A stretch of 64,000 nucleotides of DNA from contig NZ_JADPFC010000001.1 of NCBI RefSeq assembly GCF_015668195.1, forward strand, positions 1,061,642-1,125,641, read 5' to 3'. The position numbers and the translations under genes are program-made. This document shows, piece by piece, positions 43,155 to 51,647 of this stretch. The notes under the pieces are model-generated. The model was not told the origin of the DNA and searched no databases. It worked only from the letters and a program-made list of their open reading frames with translations. The stretch is from Romboutsia_C sp015668195 (lineage in GTDB: Bacteria; Bacillota; Clostridia; Peptostreptococcales; Peptostreptococcaceae). Positions within the stretch are counted from its first letter, which is position 1, and each line of letters opens with the position of its first letter.

Positions 43155-44012
43155 TTATGCATTTTCAAAAGTATATATAGCATCTATTCTAGCTGTATAT
43201 ATAGATGAATTGCTACAACCTACATACTTTGCATACTTTTCTATTTTTTCCTTATCTATTTCAAGATTATAAGAATGTTCTTTTAATAGCTGTTTAACAT
43301 AATTATCCATTAAATAATCTTTATAATCACTTATATCATACCCTAAGTAAGTTGTTAATCTTTCTATTTCTTTATTAAAATCTCCATCTTCTTTTATTAA
43401 AAACTTATACACATCTTCTCTATATGGATTTAAATGTATTATTTGTTTAACTATTTGAGCTTCATTTAGTCTAGTTATAAATCCATCTTTGTAATTATTA
43501 AATAGTGCATTAGATTTTTGCTTACTTTCTTCATCTATGAAAAGGCCTATTTTATCTACTTTATTTTCTACAAGTGCATCTACTACTGCCATATGTATGT
43601 TAAAGCAATCATTATATAAATTCTGAGATAATGATTCTAGTATTGATTTAGTTTCATTATTTTTAAAGTTGTTTCTCTTCCCTTTACTTTTAAATAAATT
43701 ATTGCACATTCTTTCATAGTTTAAGTATTTTTCACAATAACTTTTTTTAAATACGTCTATGTCTATTGTTATTACATTAAAGCTAATTATAGTTTCTATA
43801 GCTTTTTTTAGCCCTTCTTCTATGTATTTATAACCATCATTTTTACAGTACTCTTGTAGATTATTTATATTTTGAATATGTTTAATCCCTTCATTGTAAA
43901 AACTTTCACTAACTTCTATAGCATATAGCTTAAATAATCGTCTCACTTTATTGTAATTATCCATTTTTTCATCAAACTCTACAACTGCTCCATTTATATC
44001 AAATGTAACCAT
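43155..44012 (-). CDS. Hypothetical protein, mostly helical
   Basis: A 285-residue soluble, lysine- and asparagine-rich protein. It opens MVTFDINGAVVEFDEKMDNY and is then largely alpha-helical. A central stretch ALFNNYKDGFITRLNEAQIV followed by IHLNPYREDVYKFLIKEDGD is reminiscent of small clostridial proteins in which NPY..Y..LI.E.GD recurs, but I cannot name a family. No membrane helix or catalytic motif. AGGAGGA before the ATG. Monocistronic. Confidence 0.6.
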   Translation of the reverse strand: MVTFDINGAVVEFDEKMDNYNKVRRLFKLYAIEVSESFYNEGIKHIQNINNLQEYCKNDGYKYIEEGLKKAIETIISFNVITIDIDVFKKSYCEKYLNYERMCNNLFKSKGKRNNFKNNETKSILESLSQNLYNDCFNIHMAVVDALVENKVDKIGLFIDEESKQKSNALFNNYKDGFITRLNEAQIVKQIIHLNPYREDVYKFLIKEDGDFNKEIERLTTYLGYDISDYKDYLMDNYVKQLLKEHSYNLEIDKEKIEKYAKYVGCSNSSIYTARIDAIYTFENA

Positions 44013-44233
44013 TTAATTTCCTCCTATCAATATAAAACCTTCTATATTTCTAATATTTGATTTTAAAATTTATTTTCCTTTTAAATACGTAATTTGTCTA
44101 ACGTTTTATTTTTTCTATTTAAATATATGGTGTTATTTTATATTAATAAGAGGTCTTTAGTAATATTTTGCTAGTACTATATACAAAATTCGATTTTTTA
44201 TTAAAACAATTAATAATATTTTTTCAAAAACAT

Positions 44234-44270
44234 AAAAAATGAATTATCTTATATCTTAGATAATTCAATC
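44234..44270 (-). terminator. Terminator after the DUF554 gene
   Basis: GAATTATCT (44241-44249) and AGATAATTC (44258-44266), nine perfect pairs. On the minus strand the stem is followed by ATTTTTTATG. Confidence 0.75.
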
Positions 44271-44287
44271 TTTTTACGAAGTATTAT

Positions 44288-44980
44288 TTATATAATATTT
44301 ATCATACCTGCTATAATAGGTAAAAATACTGCTATAAGTAAATTAGCTACCTTTATATTAGTAACTTTTAACATATTAAGCCCAAGACCTATTATAAGTA
44401 AACTACCTATAGCAGTCATAGAATTTATAACAGGTGTTGAAAGTATTCCCGACAAATTAGATGAAAGTATTGTTATAATCCCTTGATATAAAAATACAGA
44501 TACTGCTGAAAATAAAACACCTATACCAAGAGTTGATGTAAATATAATAGCACTAACACCATCTAATATAGACTTAGCAAATAATGTTTCGTGATTACCA
44601 CTTAATCCACTTTGAAGGCTGCCAACTATAGCCATAGCTCCAACACAAAATAATAAACTAGCAGATACAAATCCTTCAGATATAGATACAGCTTCTTTTT
44701 CTTTACCTTTATTAAACTTTACTTCTAAATAATCTCCTAATTTATTTAGCCATTTGTCTATGTCTATAATTTCCCCTAATAAAGCCCCTAAAGCTATACA
44801 AACTATAGTTAAAAGTGTATTTTCTCCTTTAAAGGAACCCTCTATGCCTATGTATATAACACAAAGTGCTAAACCATTCATTACAGTATTATTTATTTTT
44901 TCACTTAGTCTTCCCTTGACAATAATTCCTATTATACAACCTAAAACAATAGATATACTATTTACAATAGTTCCTATCAT
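44288..44980 (-). CDS. DUF554 (YdfK/YqgA-type) membrane protein
   Basis: A 230-residue protein with about seven helices. MIGTIVNSISIVLGCIIGII opens the protein, and GNHETLFAKSILDGVSAIIF near residue 130 is the family hallmark. Role unknown; a transport function is suspected for the family. It follows the ProX gene by 24 bases with GGGGGGAT before the ATG, so the two are probably co-transcribed. Confidence 0.87.
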   Translation of the reverse strand: MIGTIVNSISIVLGCIIGIIVKGRLSEKINNTVMNGLALCVIYIGIEGSFKGENTLLTIVCIALGALLGEIIDIDKWLNKLGDYLEVKFNKGKEKEAVSISEGFVSASLLFCVGAMAIVGSLQSGLSGNHETLFAKSILDGVSAIIFTSTLGIGVLFSAVSVFLYQGIITILSSNLSGILSTPVINSMTAIGSLLIIGLGLNMLKVTNIKVANLLIAVFLPIIAGMINII

Positions 44981-45004
44981 AATATCCCCCCGATATTTTA
45001 ATCT

Positions 45005-45493
45005 TTAAACTTCTACAGGTATTAAATTATATCCCATACTATGCACAAACTTTTCAAGACCTTCTAATGATAAATTAACCATCTTTGTATTTATATTAGG
45101 ATGAAAGTTTAGATTTTGTCCATCTAGTACATCTTTATCTATACATAAGGTTACTTTTTTCTCCTCATCATTTATTATAGAAAATGGATTAACACTACCT
45201 GGTGTAAGTTTTAATGTGTCATATAGTCTTTCTGGTGATGCAAAAGATAATCTAGTACTTCCTAATTGTTCTTTTAATATTTTTAAGTCTGCTTTTTTAT
45301 CATCTCTAACTACTACTAGATAATATCTATCTCCTTTAGAATTTTTTAAAAATAAATTTTTACAATGATTTCCCTTAGCCACATCTTTTATAATTTCTAA
45401 CTGCTCTGCTGTATATATTGGTTCATGTTCAAATACTTCATACTCAATATTTAAATCATCTAATATTTTGTATACCTTATTTTCTATGTTCAT
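45005..45493 (-). CDS. proX: ProX/YbaK-type aminoacyl-tRNA editing protein
   Basis: A 162-residue stand-alone editing domain that hydrolyses mischarged Ala- or Cys-tRNA(Pro). Segments are YEVFEHEPIYTAEQ, HCKNLFLKNSKGDRYYLVVV, the catalytic-region Lys pair in RDDKKADLK and LTPGSVNPFSIIND, with the GxxxP motif essential for the family. Cytoplasmic. AAGGAG before the ATG; DUF554 gene follows on the same strand. Confidence 0.9.
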   Translation of the reverse strand: MNIENKVYKILDDLNIEYEVFEHEPIYTAEQLEIIKDVAKGNHCKNLFLKNSKGDRYYLVVVRDDKKADLKILKEQLGSTRLSFASPERLYDTLKLTPGSVNPFSIINDEEKKVTLCIDKDVLDGQNLNFHPNINTKMVNLSLEGLEKFVHSMGYNLIPVEV

Positions 45494-45544
45494 ATATTTC
45501 TCCTTATATCTTTTGTGATTATATATTATTTATATTTAATTATA

Positions 45545-46633
45545 CTAAATATTAGTAATTTCTTGTAAGTACTTTAATGGATTTCTAGAAAAATCTTGAA
45601 AAGATCCTTCTGTATATATCACATCTTCCCCTAAGAATCTTTTATATCTTTTTGCTTCCTTTCTCATAGAGTAATCTTTTTTTCCTTCATGGTTATTAAA
45701 TACCATAATCTTTAAAGGAGGTTTTTTTCTACTTCCTTGAACTCTTTTTAACATATACTTTATATGTATATCAGAGTCAGGAAAAGAATATCCACAAAAT
45801 ACAAGTATATCCGCGTTTCTTAAATTCTTTTCTACTTCTCTCCAAACATTAGATATATAAACATTTGACATATCTTTAAAATATGTAGGCGGTATTATTA
45901 TAGGTATAGTAGTTTCACCACACTCTAAACATTTAGCATCTTCTATATTATATAATAATCTCATAACCCCTCCTTCATAAGGAGTTAATGTTAAACTGTT
46001 ACATATAGGACAATATAGCCAATTTAGCGATCCATGTATTTTATATAGTTTTATAGTTTTTCCAAATGGTTTTCTCCATCCATCTTTTACATAAAAATTA
46101 GTAAAGTCAACTCCATAATCTAGCATTATATGATTTTTTTCTTCACTGTATAAAGATGCTATGGTGTTGTCTACATGTATATCATAGTTTGCACTTATAA
46201 ATGTTGTCTTTTCTATTAAGTTAGCTTTAGATAAATTATCTACTAATAGCTTATGATATTTGTTGTTTCTATTTTCACTTTCATGTATTGCCTTTGCCAT
46301 TAATAAAATCAAGTATTGTCTTAAAAATCTTATACTATCACTTTTATTACTTAAATTTTCCATACCAAAGTTTTTAAAAGCTTCTCCTCTTTTTTCTGCT
46401 AAATCAAGAAGTCCTAGCACTTCTTCAAAGGTTGGAAAGTTTACTTTATCCATATCATCTTTTGTTATATCTATATCAAACATTTGTTTAAAGAATTTGT
46501 ATAGTTCTTTATTCATGTCACTTTCAAAATCATTATCTTTTAAACTTTTAAAGTAATCTACAAAAAGGTCACTTTGTATTGGCAAATTTTCAGCAGCAGA
46601 TGCTCCTGCTCCAAGAAATATACTTATATTCAT
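45545..46633 (-). CDS. SIR2-like protein with inserted zinc ribbon
   Basis: A 362-residue protein with sirtuin-type NAD-binding features: FLGAGASAAENLP (residues 6-18), ISANYDIHVDN with Asn149, KIHGSLNW with His200, and DILVFCGYSFPDSDIHIK. Four cysteines (208, 211, 235, 238) form a zinc ribbon between them, as in deacetylase sirtuins. The large helical N-terminal insertion after the GAGAS motif resembles defence-type SIR2 proteins that degrade NAD. Either protein deacylation or NADase activity is possible. No obvious defence partner genes lie beside it. AAAGGAGG before the ATG. Confidence 0.75.
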   Translation of the reverse strand: MNISIFLGAGASAAENLPIQSDLFVDYFKSLKDNDFESDMNKELYKFFKQMFDIDITKDDMDKVNFPTFEEVLGLLDLAEKRGEAFKNFGMENLSNKSDSIRFLRQYLILLMAKAIHESENRNNKYHKLLVDNLSKANLIEKTTFISANYDIHVDNTIASLYSEEKNHIMLDYGVDFTNFYVKDGWRKPFGKTIKLYKIHGSLNWLYCPICNSLTLTPYEGGVMRLLYNIEDAKCLECGETTIPIIIPPTYFKDMSNVYISNVWREVEKNLRNADILVFCGYSFPDSDIHIKYMLKRVQGSRKKPPLKIMVFNNHEGKKDYSMRKEAKRYKRFLGEDVIYTEGSFQDFSRNPLKYLQEITNI

Positions 46634-46745
46634 TTTGTCCTCCTTTACTAATTTAAAGTCTTTATTTATTATATTAATTTTTTTAAAATTTATAATTCAT
46701 CATAAATCTTCTTATTATATAATAGGCTATGTCTATTAAAGTATG

Positions 46746-46770
46746 TAAAAAACCACCATTAAGGTGGTTA
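46746..46770 (-). terminator. Terminator after the YdeI/VOC pair
   Basis: AACCACC and GGTGGTT surround ATTAA (46751-46769). On the minus strand TTTTTTAC follows. Confidence 0.8.
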
Positions 46771-46782
46771 TAATTTTACTAT

Positions 46783-47241
46783 TTATAATTTAACATTTGA
46801 TTTTAATTTTAAAACTGCTTCTCTTATTCTTTTTTCTCTAGTTTCTTGTTTTTTAGCACTTGTTATCCATTGATAGTATTTTTTCTTTGAAGAGTAAGAT
46901 AAACTTTTATAAAATTTCATAGCATCTTCATTTTCACTAATAGCATTTTTAAAATCATCTGGTAATTCAATTACTCTTTCTTCTTCATCTTTTTCAATTT
47001 CAACAAACACTTTATCTAAGGCTTCTTTGCCTATTTCTTTTCTTATCGCTTTAGTTATCCCTATTATATAACATCCTAGACCCATATTTACTATAGACCC
47101 TCTATATTTTACTCCATCAAATTTAGCTTTTACTTTTACCCTTTTTGCCTTAAATTCTGCTTCAACATCAAATGGTATTTCAATGAATGTGGCGTCTTTG
47201 TCTGGCATTTTCTGTATAACTGCTTCAAACTTATAGCTCAT
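46783..47241 (-). CDS. DUF1905 / YdeI-like protein
   Basis: A 152-residue cytoplasmic protein. The first 90 residues are a DUF1905 beta-barrel-like domain (ATFIEIPFDVEAEFKAKRVK, then YRGSIVNMGLGCYIIGITK). The last 50 form the YdeI-type helical tail (LSYSSKKKYYQWITSAKKQE). The family is linked loosely to bacteriocin tolerance and stress; exact role unknown. I chose the ATG at 47241 with GGAGGG upstream; a reading to 47259 adds six residues. It follows the VOC gene by 25 bases. Confidence 0.85.
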   Translation of the reverse strand: MSYKFEAVIQKMPDKDATFIEIPFDVEAEFKAKRVKVKAKFDGVKYRGSIVNMGLGCYIIGITKAIRKEIGKEALDKVFVEIEKDEEERVIELPDDFKNAISENEDAMKFYKSLSYSSKKKYYQWITSAKKQETREKRIREAVLKLKSNVKL

Positions 47242-47266
47242 ATTACACCCTCCAAACAAAACTATC

Positions 47267-47650
47267 TTAGTATATATCTTCTCTAACTAGATAATCATTA
47301 CCATCTTGGTCTTTAAATGAGAACATCTTTCCATAAGGCATTATCATTAGTTCTCCTACTTCGACTTCATTTAATTTCATTTTATTATAAGTATTTTCTA
47401 TATCACTAGTACTTAAAATTATACTAGGATGATTAACATTTGCTTTTGGATTTTGAGATAGCATTAAATTTTTATCATATATAACAAATGTAGTAAATTC
47501 TTCTTCACTTGGTCCAACTTCTAGCCATTTCATAGAAGGACCCATTTGTTTCTCTAATTTAACTATAAAGTTCATTTTGTTGATCCAAAACTCTTTAGCC
47601 TCTTCTTGATCATTAGCATATATAGTTATTTTTCCTATTTTGTCTATCAT
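47267..47650 (-). CDS. VOC-family (glyoxalase/bleomycin-resistance-like) protein
   Basis: A 127-residue VOC fold: IGKITIYANDQEEAKEFWIN at the start, VGPSEEEFTTFVIYD in the middle, and MFSFKDQDGNDYLVREDIY at the end, the classic DPDGN-like C-terminal strand. Metal ligand pattern is incomplete (no N-terminal His), so enzymatic activity is uncertain. Co-transcribed with the YdeI-like gene. Confidence 0.85.
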   Translation of the reverse strand: MIDKIGKITIYANDQEEAKEFWINKMNFIVKLEKQMGPSMKWLEVGPSEEEFTTFVIYDKNLMLSQNPKANVNHPSIILSTSDIENTYNKMKLNEVEVGELMIMPYGKMFSFKDQDGNDYLVREDIY

Positions 47651-47851
47651 AAACTTGCCTCCTAAATTATTGTAAAAACAATATGTTTAACCTTTTGTTT
47701 CAAATTATATAAATTAATTAATGTAATACTATAAAATATACTCTTTTAAAGGTTATATACCCCAAAAAACAAAATGTATATCTTATTATTATTAAAAATT
47801 ATGCTAACTTTTTATCATTAACTTACATATTTTATATCATAAGTAAATAAA

Positions 47852-47889
47852 TATAGGCTATGGAGATATATCCATAGCCTAAGTTTTTT
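47852..47889. terminator. Hairpin between pmbA and the VOC gene
   Basis: AGGCTATGGA (47855-47864) and TCCATAGCCT (47871-47880) pair perfectly; the T run (AAGTTTTTTA) is on the plus side, weaker on the minus side where pmbA ends 119 bases upstream. No plus gene leads into it. The remainder of 47651-47998 is AT-rich with nothing else seen. Confidence 0.6.
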
Positions 47890-47998
47890 ATCTTATTTAT
47901 TTTTTATTTATATTTAAGAACTAATTATTTTATATTTAGTTAACTAAAATTAAAATTTATCCTTCATTAAATAAATTATAACATTTTATTACTTATAC

Positions 47999-49339
47999 TT
48001 ATTTACCAGCTACTGATAACTCTTTAACTATAACAGAAGGAGAGCCAACATTACTCATAGGGAATTTTAAATCACTTCCAACTACTTCTATATCTTTTAA
48101 TAAGTCAAAATAATTTCCTGCAACAGTTATTTGTTCTATAGGATGAGTCTTAACTCCATCTTTTATATAAAATCCTTTAGCAGCTAATGAAAAATCTCCA
48201 CTTATTGAGTTAGCTCCAGAGTGAAGTCCTGCTAAATCAGTTATCATTATTCCTTCACCAACTATCTTCATAAGTTCGTCTAAATCCTTATCCCCAGCTT
48301 CAATATATAAGTTACTACACTCAACACCTACACTAGATGCAAATGATGCTTTAAATCCATTACCAGTACTCTTAGTATTTGCTTTATTGGCAGTTTTTAA
48401 GTTATGAAGTAATGTATTTAATCTACCACTTGATACTAGTTCTTTTTTGTAAGTTGCTACACCTTCATCATCAAAAGGAGTTGATGCTAATCCGTTATCT
48501 AAAAGTGGATTATCAACTATAGTTAAAACTTCACTTCCTATAATCTCACCTTCTTTATCCTTAAGAAGAGATAATCCCCTTTGTGCAGCATCTGCACTAA
48601 ATGTATTTGAGAAAGTTTCAAGAAGTGATGCCATAGCATCTTTATATAATATAGTTTTATATTTTTTAGATTCTATACTACTTCCATTTAATTTACTTAT
48701 AGCTTCATTAACACCATCTTTAGCTATTTGTTTTGGATTTAATTTTTCTATTGAATCAACTATATCATACCCTATACCATCTTGTTTTTGACCTTTGTCA
48801 TTGACAACAGGAACAACGTAAGCCATTAGTATATTACTTTTATTATTAAGTTCTAATCCATTAGTGTTATATATACTATGACTAGACGAACTATATGATA
48901 TTTTACAACCATTTATATTAACAACCTTATCGTAAGACTTAGCTTCTTTTTCTATGTTAAGCACCAAATCTATCATTTTAGCTGGATCTATGTTTTCTAA
49001 ATCTTCACTGTAAGTTTTAACATCACTATAATTCTTGTCACCTTTATATATAAATTGAATATCATCACTTTCTACATTTAAAGCACTTTCCTTAGCATTT
49101 TTTATAAGCATATTTAAAGCATCAAAGTCTAATATTTCAGTAAAAGAATATCCCATTTTGCCATTTATTAATCCTCTAAAAGAAAGTCCCTTAGATTTTT
49201 CTAAGTTGTACTTTTCAACTTCGCCTTCATAAACACTTATACTTAAGCTTTCTCCTTGTGTGTAATATATTTCGCACTCACTAAATCCAGCTTCTAATCC
49301 TTTTTTAAGTAACATTTTTCTAAAAGCATTAAATTCCAT
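47999..49339 (-). CDS. pmbA: TldE/PmbA, non-catalytic partner of the TldD protease
   Basis: A 446-residue protein of the PmbA/TldE family, with YTQGESLSISVYEGEVEKYN, KGLSFRGLINGKMGYSFTE, and the conserved ADAAQRGLSLLKDKEGE and DLAGLHSGANSISGDFSLAAKGF segments. It lacks the HExxxH zinc site and works with TldD as a heterodimer that trims peptides, for example in bacteriocin or RiPP maturation. It follows tldD by two bases. No RiPP precursor was noticed next to it. Confidence 0.92.
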   Translation of the reverse strand: MEFNAFRKMLLKKGLEAGFSECEIYYTQGESLSISVYEGEVEKYNLEKSKGLSFRGLINGKMGYSFTEILDFDALNMLIKNAKESALNVESDDIQFIYKGDKNYSDVKTYSEDLENIDPAKMIDLVLNIEKEAKSYDKVVNINGCKISYSSSSHSIYNTNGLELNNKSNILMAYVVPVVNDKGQKQDGIGYDIVDSIEKLNPKQIAKDGVNEAISKLNGSSIESKKYKTILYKDAMASLLETFSNTFSADAAQRGLSLLKDKEGEIIGSEVLTIVDNPLLDNGLASTPFDDEGVATYKKELVSSGRLNTLLHNLKTANKANTKSTGNGFKASFASSVGVECSNLYIEAGDKDLDELMKIVGEGIMITDLAGLHSGANSISGDFSLAAKGFYIKDGVKTHPIEQITVAGNYFDLLKDIEVVGSDLKFPMSNVGSPSVIVKELSVAGK

Positions 49340-49341
49340 AA

Positions 49342-50733
49342 TTATTCCTCCTCTCTTCCACCAACTGTTATTTCTCTTACTCTTATCATTGGCTGACCTA
49401 CGTTAGTTGGTATACTTCCAGAAGACGAACCACACATACCTTGTGCTTGTTTTAGATTGTTTCCAACCATATCTATATTCATTAAAACTTCGCTACCTTT
49501 TCCTATTAAGCTAGCACCTCTTACAGGTTCTACTATTTCACCATTTTTAACTAAATATCCTTCAGATACTGAGAAGTTAAATTCACCAGTTACAGGGTTT
49601 ACTGAACCTCCCCCCATTTTTTTTGCATATAGTCCATTGTCTATAGATTTTATTATTTCTTTAGGATCATCAGTACCATTTGCTATATAAGTATTAGTCA
49701 TTCTTGAAGTAGGTGCAAATTTATAACTTTGACGTCTGCTACTTCCAGTAGCTTTCATATTCATTCTTCTACCGTTTAATTTATCTATCATATATGATTT
49801 TAGTATTCCATTTTCTATTAACACATTCTTTTTAGTAGGATTTCCTTCATCATCAATATTTGCTGAACCCCAATGATTAGTTAGTGTTCCATCATCTATT
49901 GCAGTTACCTTAGTTGATGCTATTTGCTCACCTAACTTATTTGAAAATACAGAGTTTCCTTTAGCAACAGAAGTAGCCTCTAGTGAGTGTCCACAAGCCT
50001 CATGGAATATTACTCCACCAAATCCATTGTCTATTGCTACCGTCATTTTACCTGCTGGGCAATTTTTAGCATTTAGCATTGTTACTGCTACACGAGATGC
50101 TTCTTTTGCGTAGTATTCTGGGTCTATTTTTTCAAATAACTCAAATCCATAACTTCCACCTGGACCTTCAAAACCTGTTTGATTCTCAGTTTCATTAGAT
50201 GCCACAGAGTTTATAGATAGTCTAGTTCTTATTCTTCTATCTTCTACATATAGTCCTTCTGTATTTGCTATTAATACTTGTTGGTCTTTATCTAAATATC
50301 CAACACTTACTTGAGATATTAAGCTATTATATGATTTAGCGCTTTTATAAGCTCTTTTCATAACATCTATTTTTTTATTGTATCCTACAGAGTCTGGATG
50401 TATTTTTATAGGGTTTATATCAGTTATAACTTTAGTGTTATTTAAAGTTATGCTTATATTTTCTTTTAAACTACCTAATGCTAAAGCTGCTTTATAAGCT
50501 GTATCTAAAAGTGAATTTAGGCTATTGTCATTAGTATAGGCATATACACTTTTTAATCCTTTAAATATTCTAATTCCTATACCGTAACTTCTTCCACCTA
50601 ATGCATTTTCTATTTTTTCATCTATTAAACCTATTGAGTTGGTTATAGTGTCTTCTTCAAATATTTCAGCAAAATCAGCACCTGTTATTAGGCACTTTTC
50701 TAGTACCTTGGTTGCTATTTCTTTAGATAACAT
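49342..50733 (-). CDS. tldD: TldD-type zinc metalloprotease
   Basis: The 463-residue catalytic subunit with the zinc motif HEACGH (residues 244-249) within GFGGVIFHEACGHSLEATS. Further family stretches are GGRSYGIGIRIFKG and MCGSSSGSIPTNVGQPMIRV. With PmbA it forms a cavity that degrades unfolded small peptides. Ribosome site GGAGG before the ATG. Two-gene operon with pmbA. Confidence 0.93.
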   Translation of the reverse strand: MLSKEIATKVLEKCLITGADFAEIFEEDTITNSIGLIDEKIENALGGRSYGIGIRIFKGLKSVYAYTNDNSLNSLLDTAYKAALALGSLKENISITLNNTKVITDINPIKIHPDSVGYNKKIDVMKRAYKSAKSYNSLISQVSVGYLDKDQQVLIANTEGLYVEDRRIRTRLSINSVASNETENQTGFEGPGGSYGFELFEKIDPEYYAKEASRVAVTMLNAKNCPAGKMTVAIDNGFGGVIFHEACGHSLEATSVAKGNSVFSNKLGEQIASTKVTAIDDGTLTNHWGSANIDDEGNPTKKNVLIENGILKSYMIDKLNGRRMNMKATGSSRRQSYKFAPTSRMTNTYIANGTDDPKEIIKSIDNGLYAKKMGGGSVNPVTGEFNFSVSEGYLVKNGEIVEPVRGASLIGKGSEVLMNIDMVGNNLKQAQGMCGSSSGSIPTNVGQPMIRVREITVGGREEE

Positions 50734-50773
50734 AATTTTCCTCCTATTTCTTTATTTAATTATATTATATATA

Positions 50774-50806
50774 TAAAAACACCCGTATACAATGTATACG
50801 AGTGTC
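50774..50806 (-). terminator. Terminator after the YjjI/YjjW unit
   Basis: ACACCCGTATAC (50779-50790) pairs with GTATACGAGTGT (50794-50805), one mismatch that is G-U in the minus RNA, then TTTTTATAT. Confidence 0.85.
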
Positions 50807-50835
50807 CTATATTTACATGATTTATTTATATATTA

Positions 50836-51645
50836 TTAACAATAACGATTTCTAATTTCTATATACTTATTTATTTCTTCTTCACTAGGTCCTTTTTCAC
50901 CATGAAAGTCTAGTCCTTCTTTTCTAACTCCATATTTTCTATATGCATTAAACTTATACTTGCACTTGTCTTTAATAATCTTTGAAACTTCTCTTACAGT
51001 TTCTTCATTGTTTAGATTAGGAGCTATAACAGTTCTAACTTCGTAAAGTTTATCTATGCTCAAAAGATATTTTAAGTTTTTTAACACTATATTATTACTT
51101 ACTCCTGTAACTTTAATATGCTCATCTTCATCAATACTTTTAATATCTAGCATAAATTTATCAGTTAAATCAACAAGTTCTTTATGATCTGTTAAGTCTA
51201 TGCTTCCATTAGTATCTACAAAACAAGTAAGGTTTAATTCATCTTTAATCTTTTTAAATAGCTCTATTAAAAATTTTGAATTAAGGGTGCATTCACCGCC
51301 ACTTACTGTTATTCCTTGAATAAATGGGCTTATTTCTTTAATTTCTTCAAAAAGTTTATCTACTGAGTAGTCTTTAGTCTTTGGGCTTGATAAGTAATTA
51401 CATGTTCTGATACAATCATCACATCCTACACATTTTTTATCATCCCAAACTACTTTATCATTTACCTTACTTAGTGCATCTACTTTGCAAGTTAAAATAC
51501 ACTTCCCACAATGTATACACTTATTTATAGTTTCTGGATTATGACAATAAGTACATTTGAAACTACACCCTTGAAAAAATATAGCTGTTCTATTTCCTGG
51601 TCCATCTATACAAGAAAAAGGAATAATTTTGTTAACTAGTGCCAT
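50836..51645 (-). CDS. yjjW: YjjW-type glycyl-radical enzyme activase (radical SAM)
   Basis: A 269-residue radical SAM enzyme that installs the glycyl radical on the partner encoded just upstream. The SAM cluster motif is CSFKCTYC (residues about 27-34). Two extra ferredoxin-type clusters follow (CIHCGKCILTC and CVGCDDCIRTC), then the GITVSGGECTL segment. The extra clusters are typical of activases other than PflA and NrdG. It starts two bases after the enzyme gene, so they are a pair. Confidence 0.9.
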   Translation of the reverse strand: MALVNKIIPFSCIDGPGNRTAIFFQGCSFKCTYCHNPETINKCIHCGKCILTCKVDALSKVNDKVVWDDKKCVGCDDCIRTCNYLSSPKTKDYSVDKLFEEIKEISPFIQGITVSGGECTLNSKFLIELFKKIKDELNLTCFVDTNGSIDLTDHKELVDLTDKFMLDIKSIDEDEHIKVTGVSNNIVLKNLKYLLSIDKLYEVRTVIAPNLNNEETVREVSKIIKDKCKYKFNAYRKYGVRKEGLDFHGEKGPSEEEINKYIEIRNRYC

Positions 51646-51647
51646 AA

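Noticed and set aside
45005..47650. Anti-phage defence island around the SIR2-like gene
   Set aside because: Neighbours (ProX, DUF554, YdeI-like, VOC) are ordinary housekeeping or stress genes, with no nuclease, TIR, helicase or mobile element near.
47999..50733. RiPP or microcin cluster around TldD/PmbA
   Set aside because: No precursor peptide, modification enzyme or exporter gene was found next to the pair; TldDE occurs widely without one.
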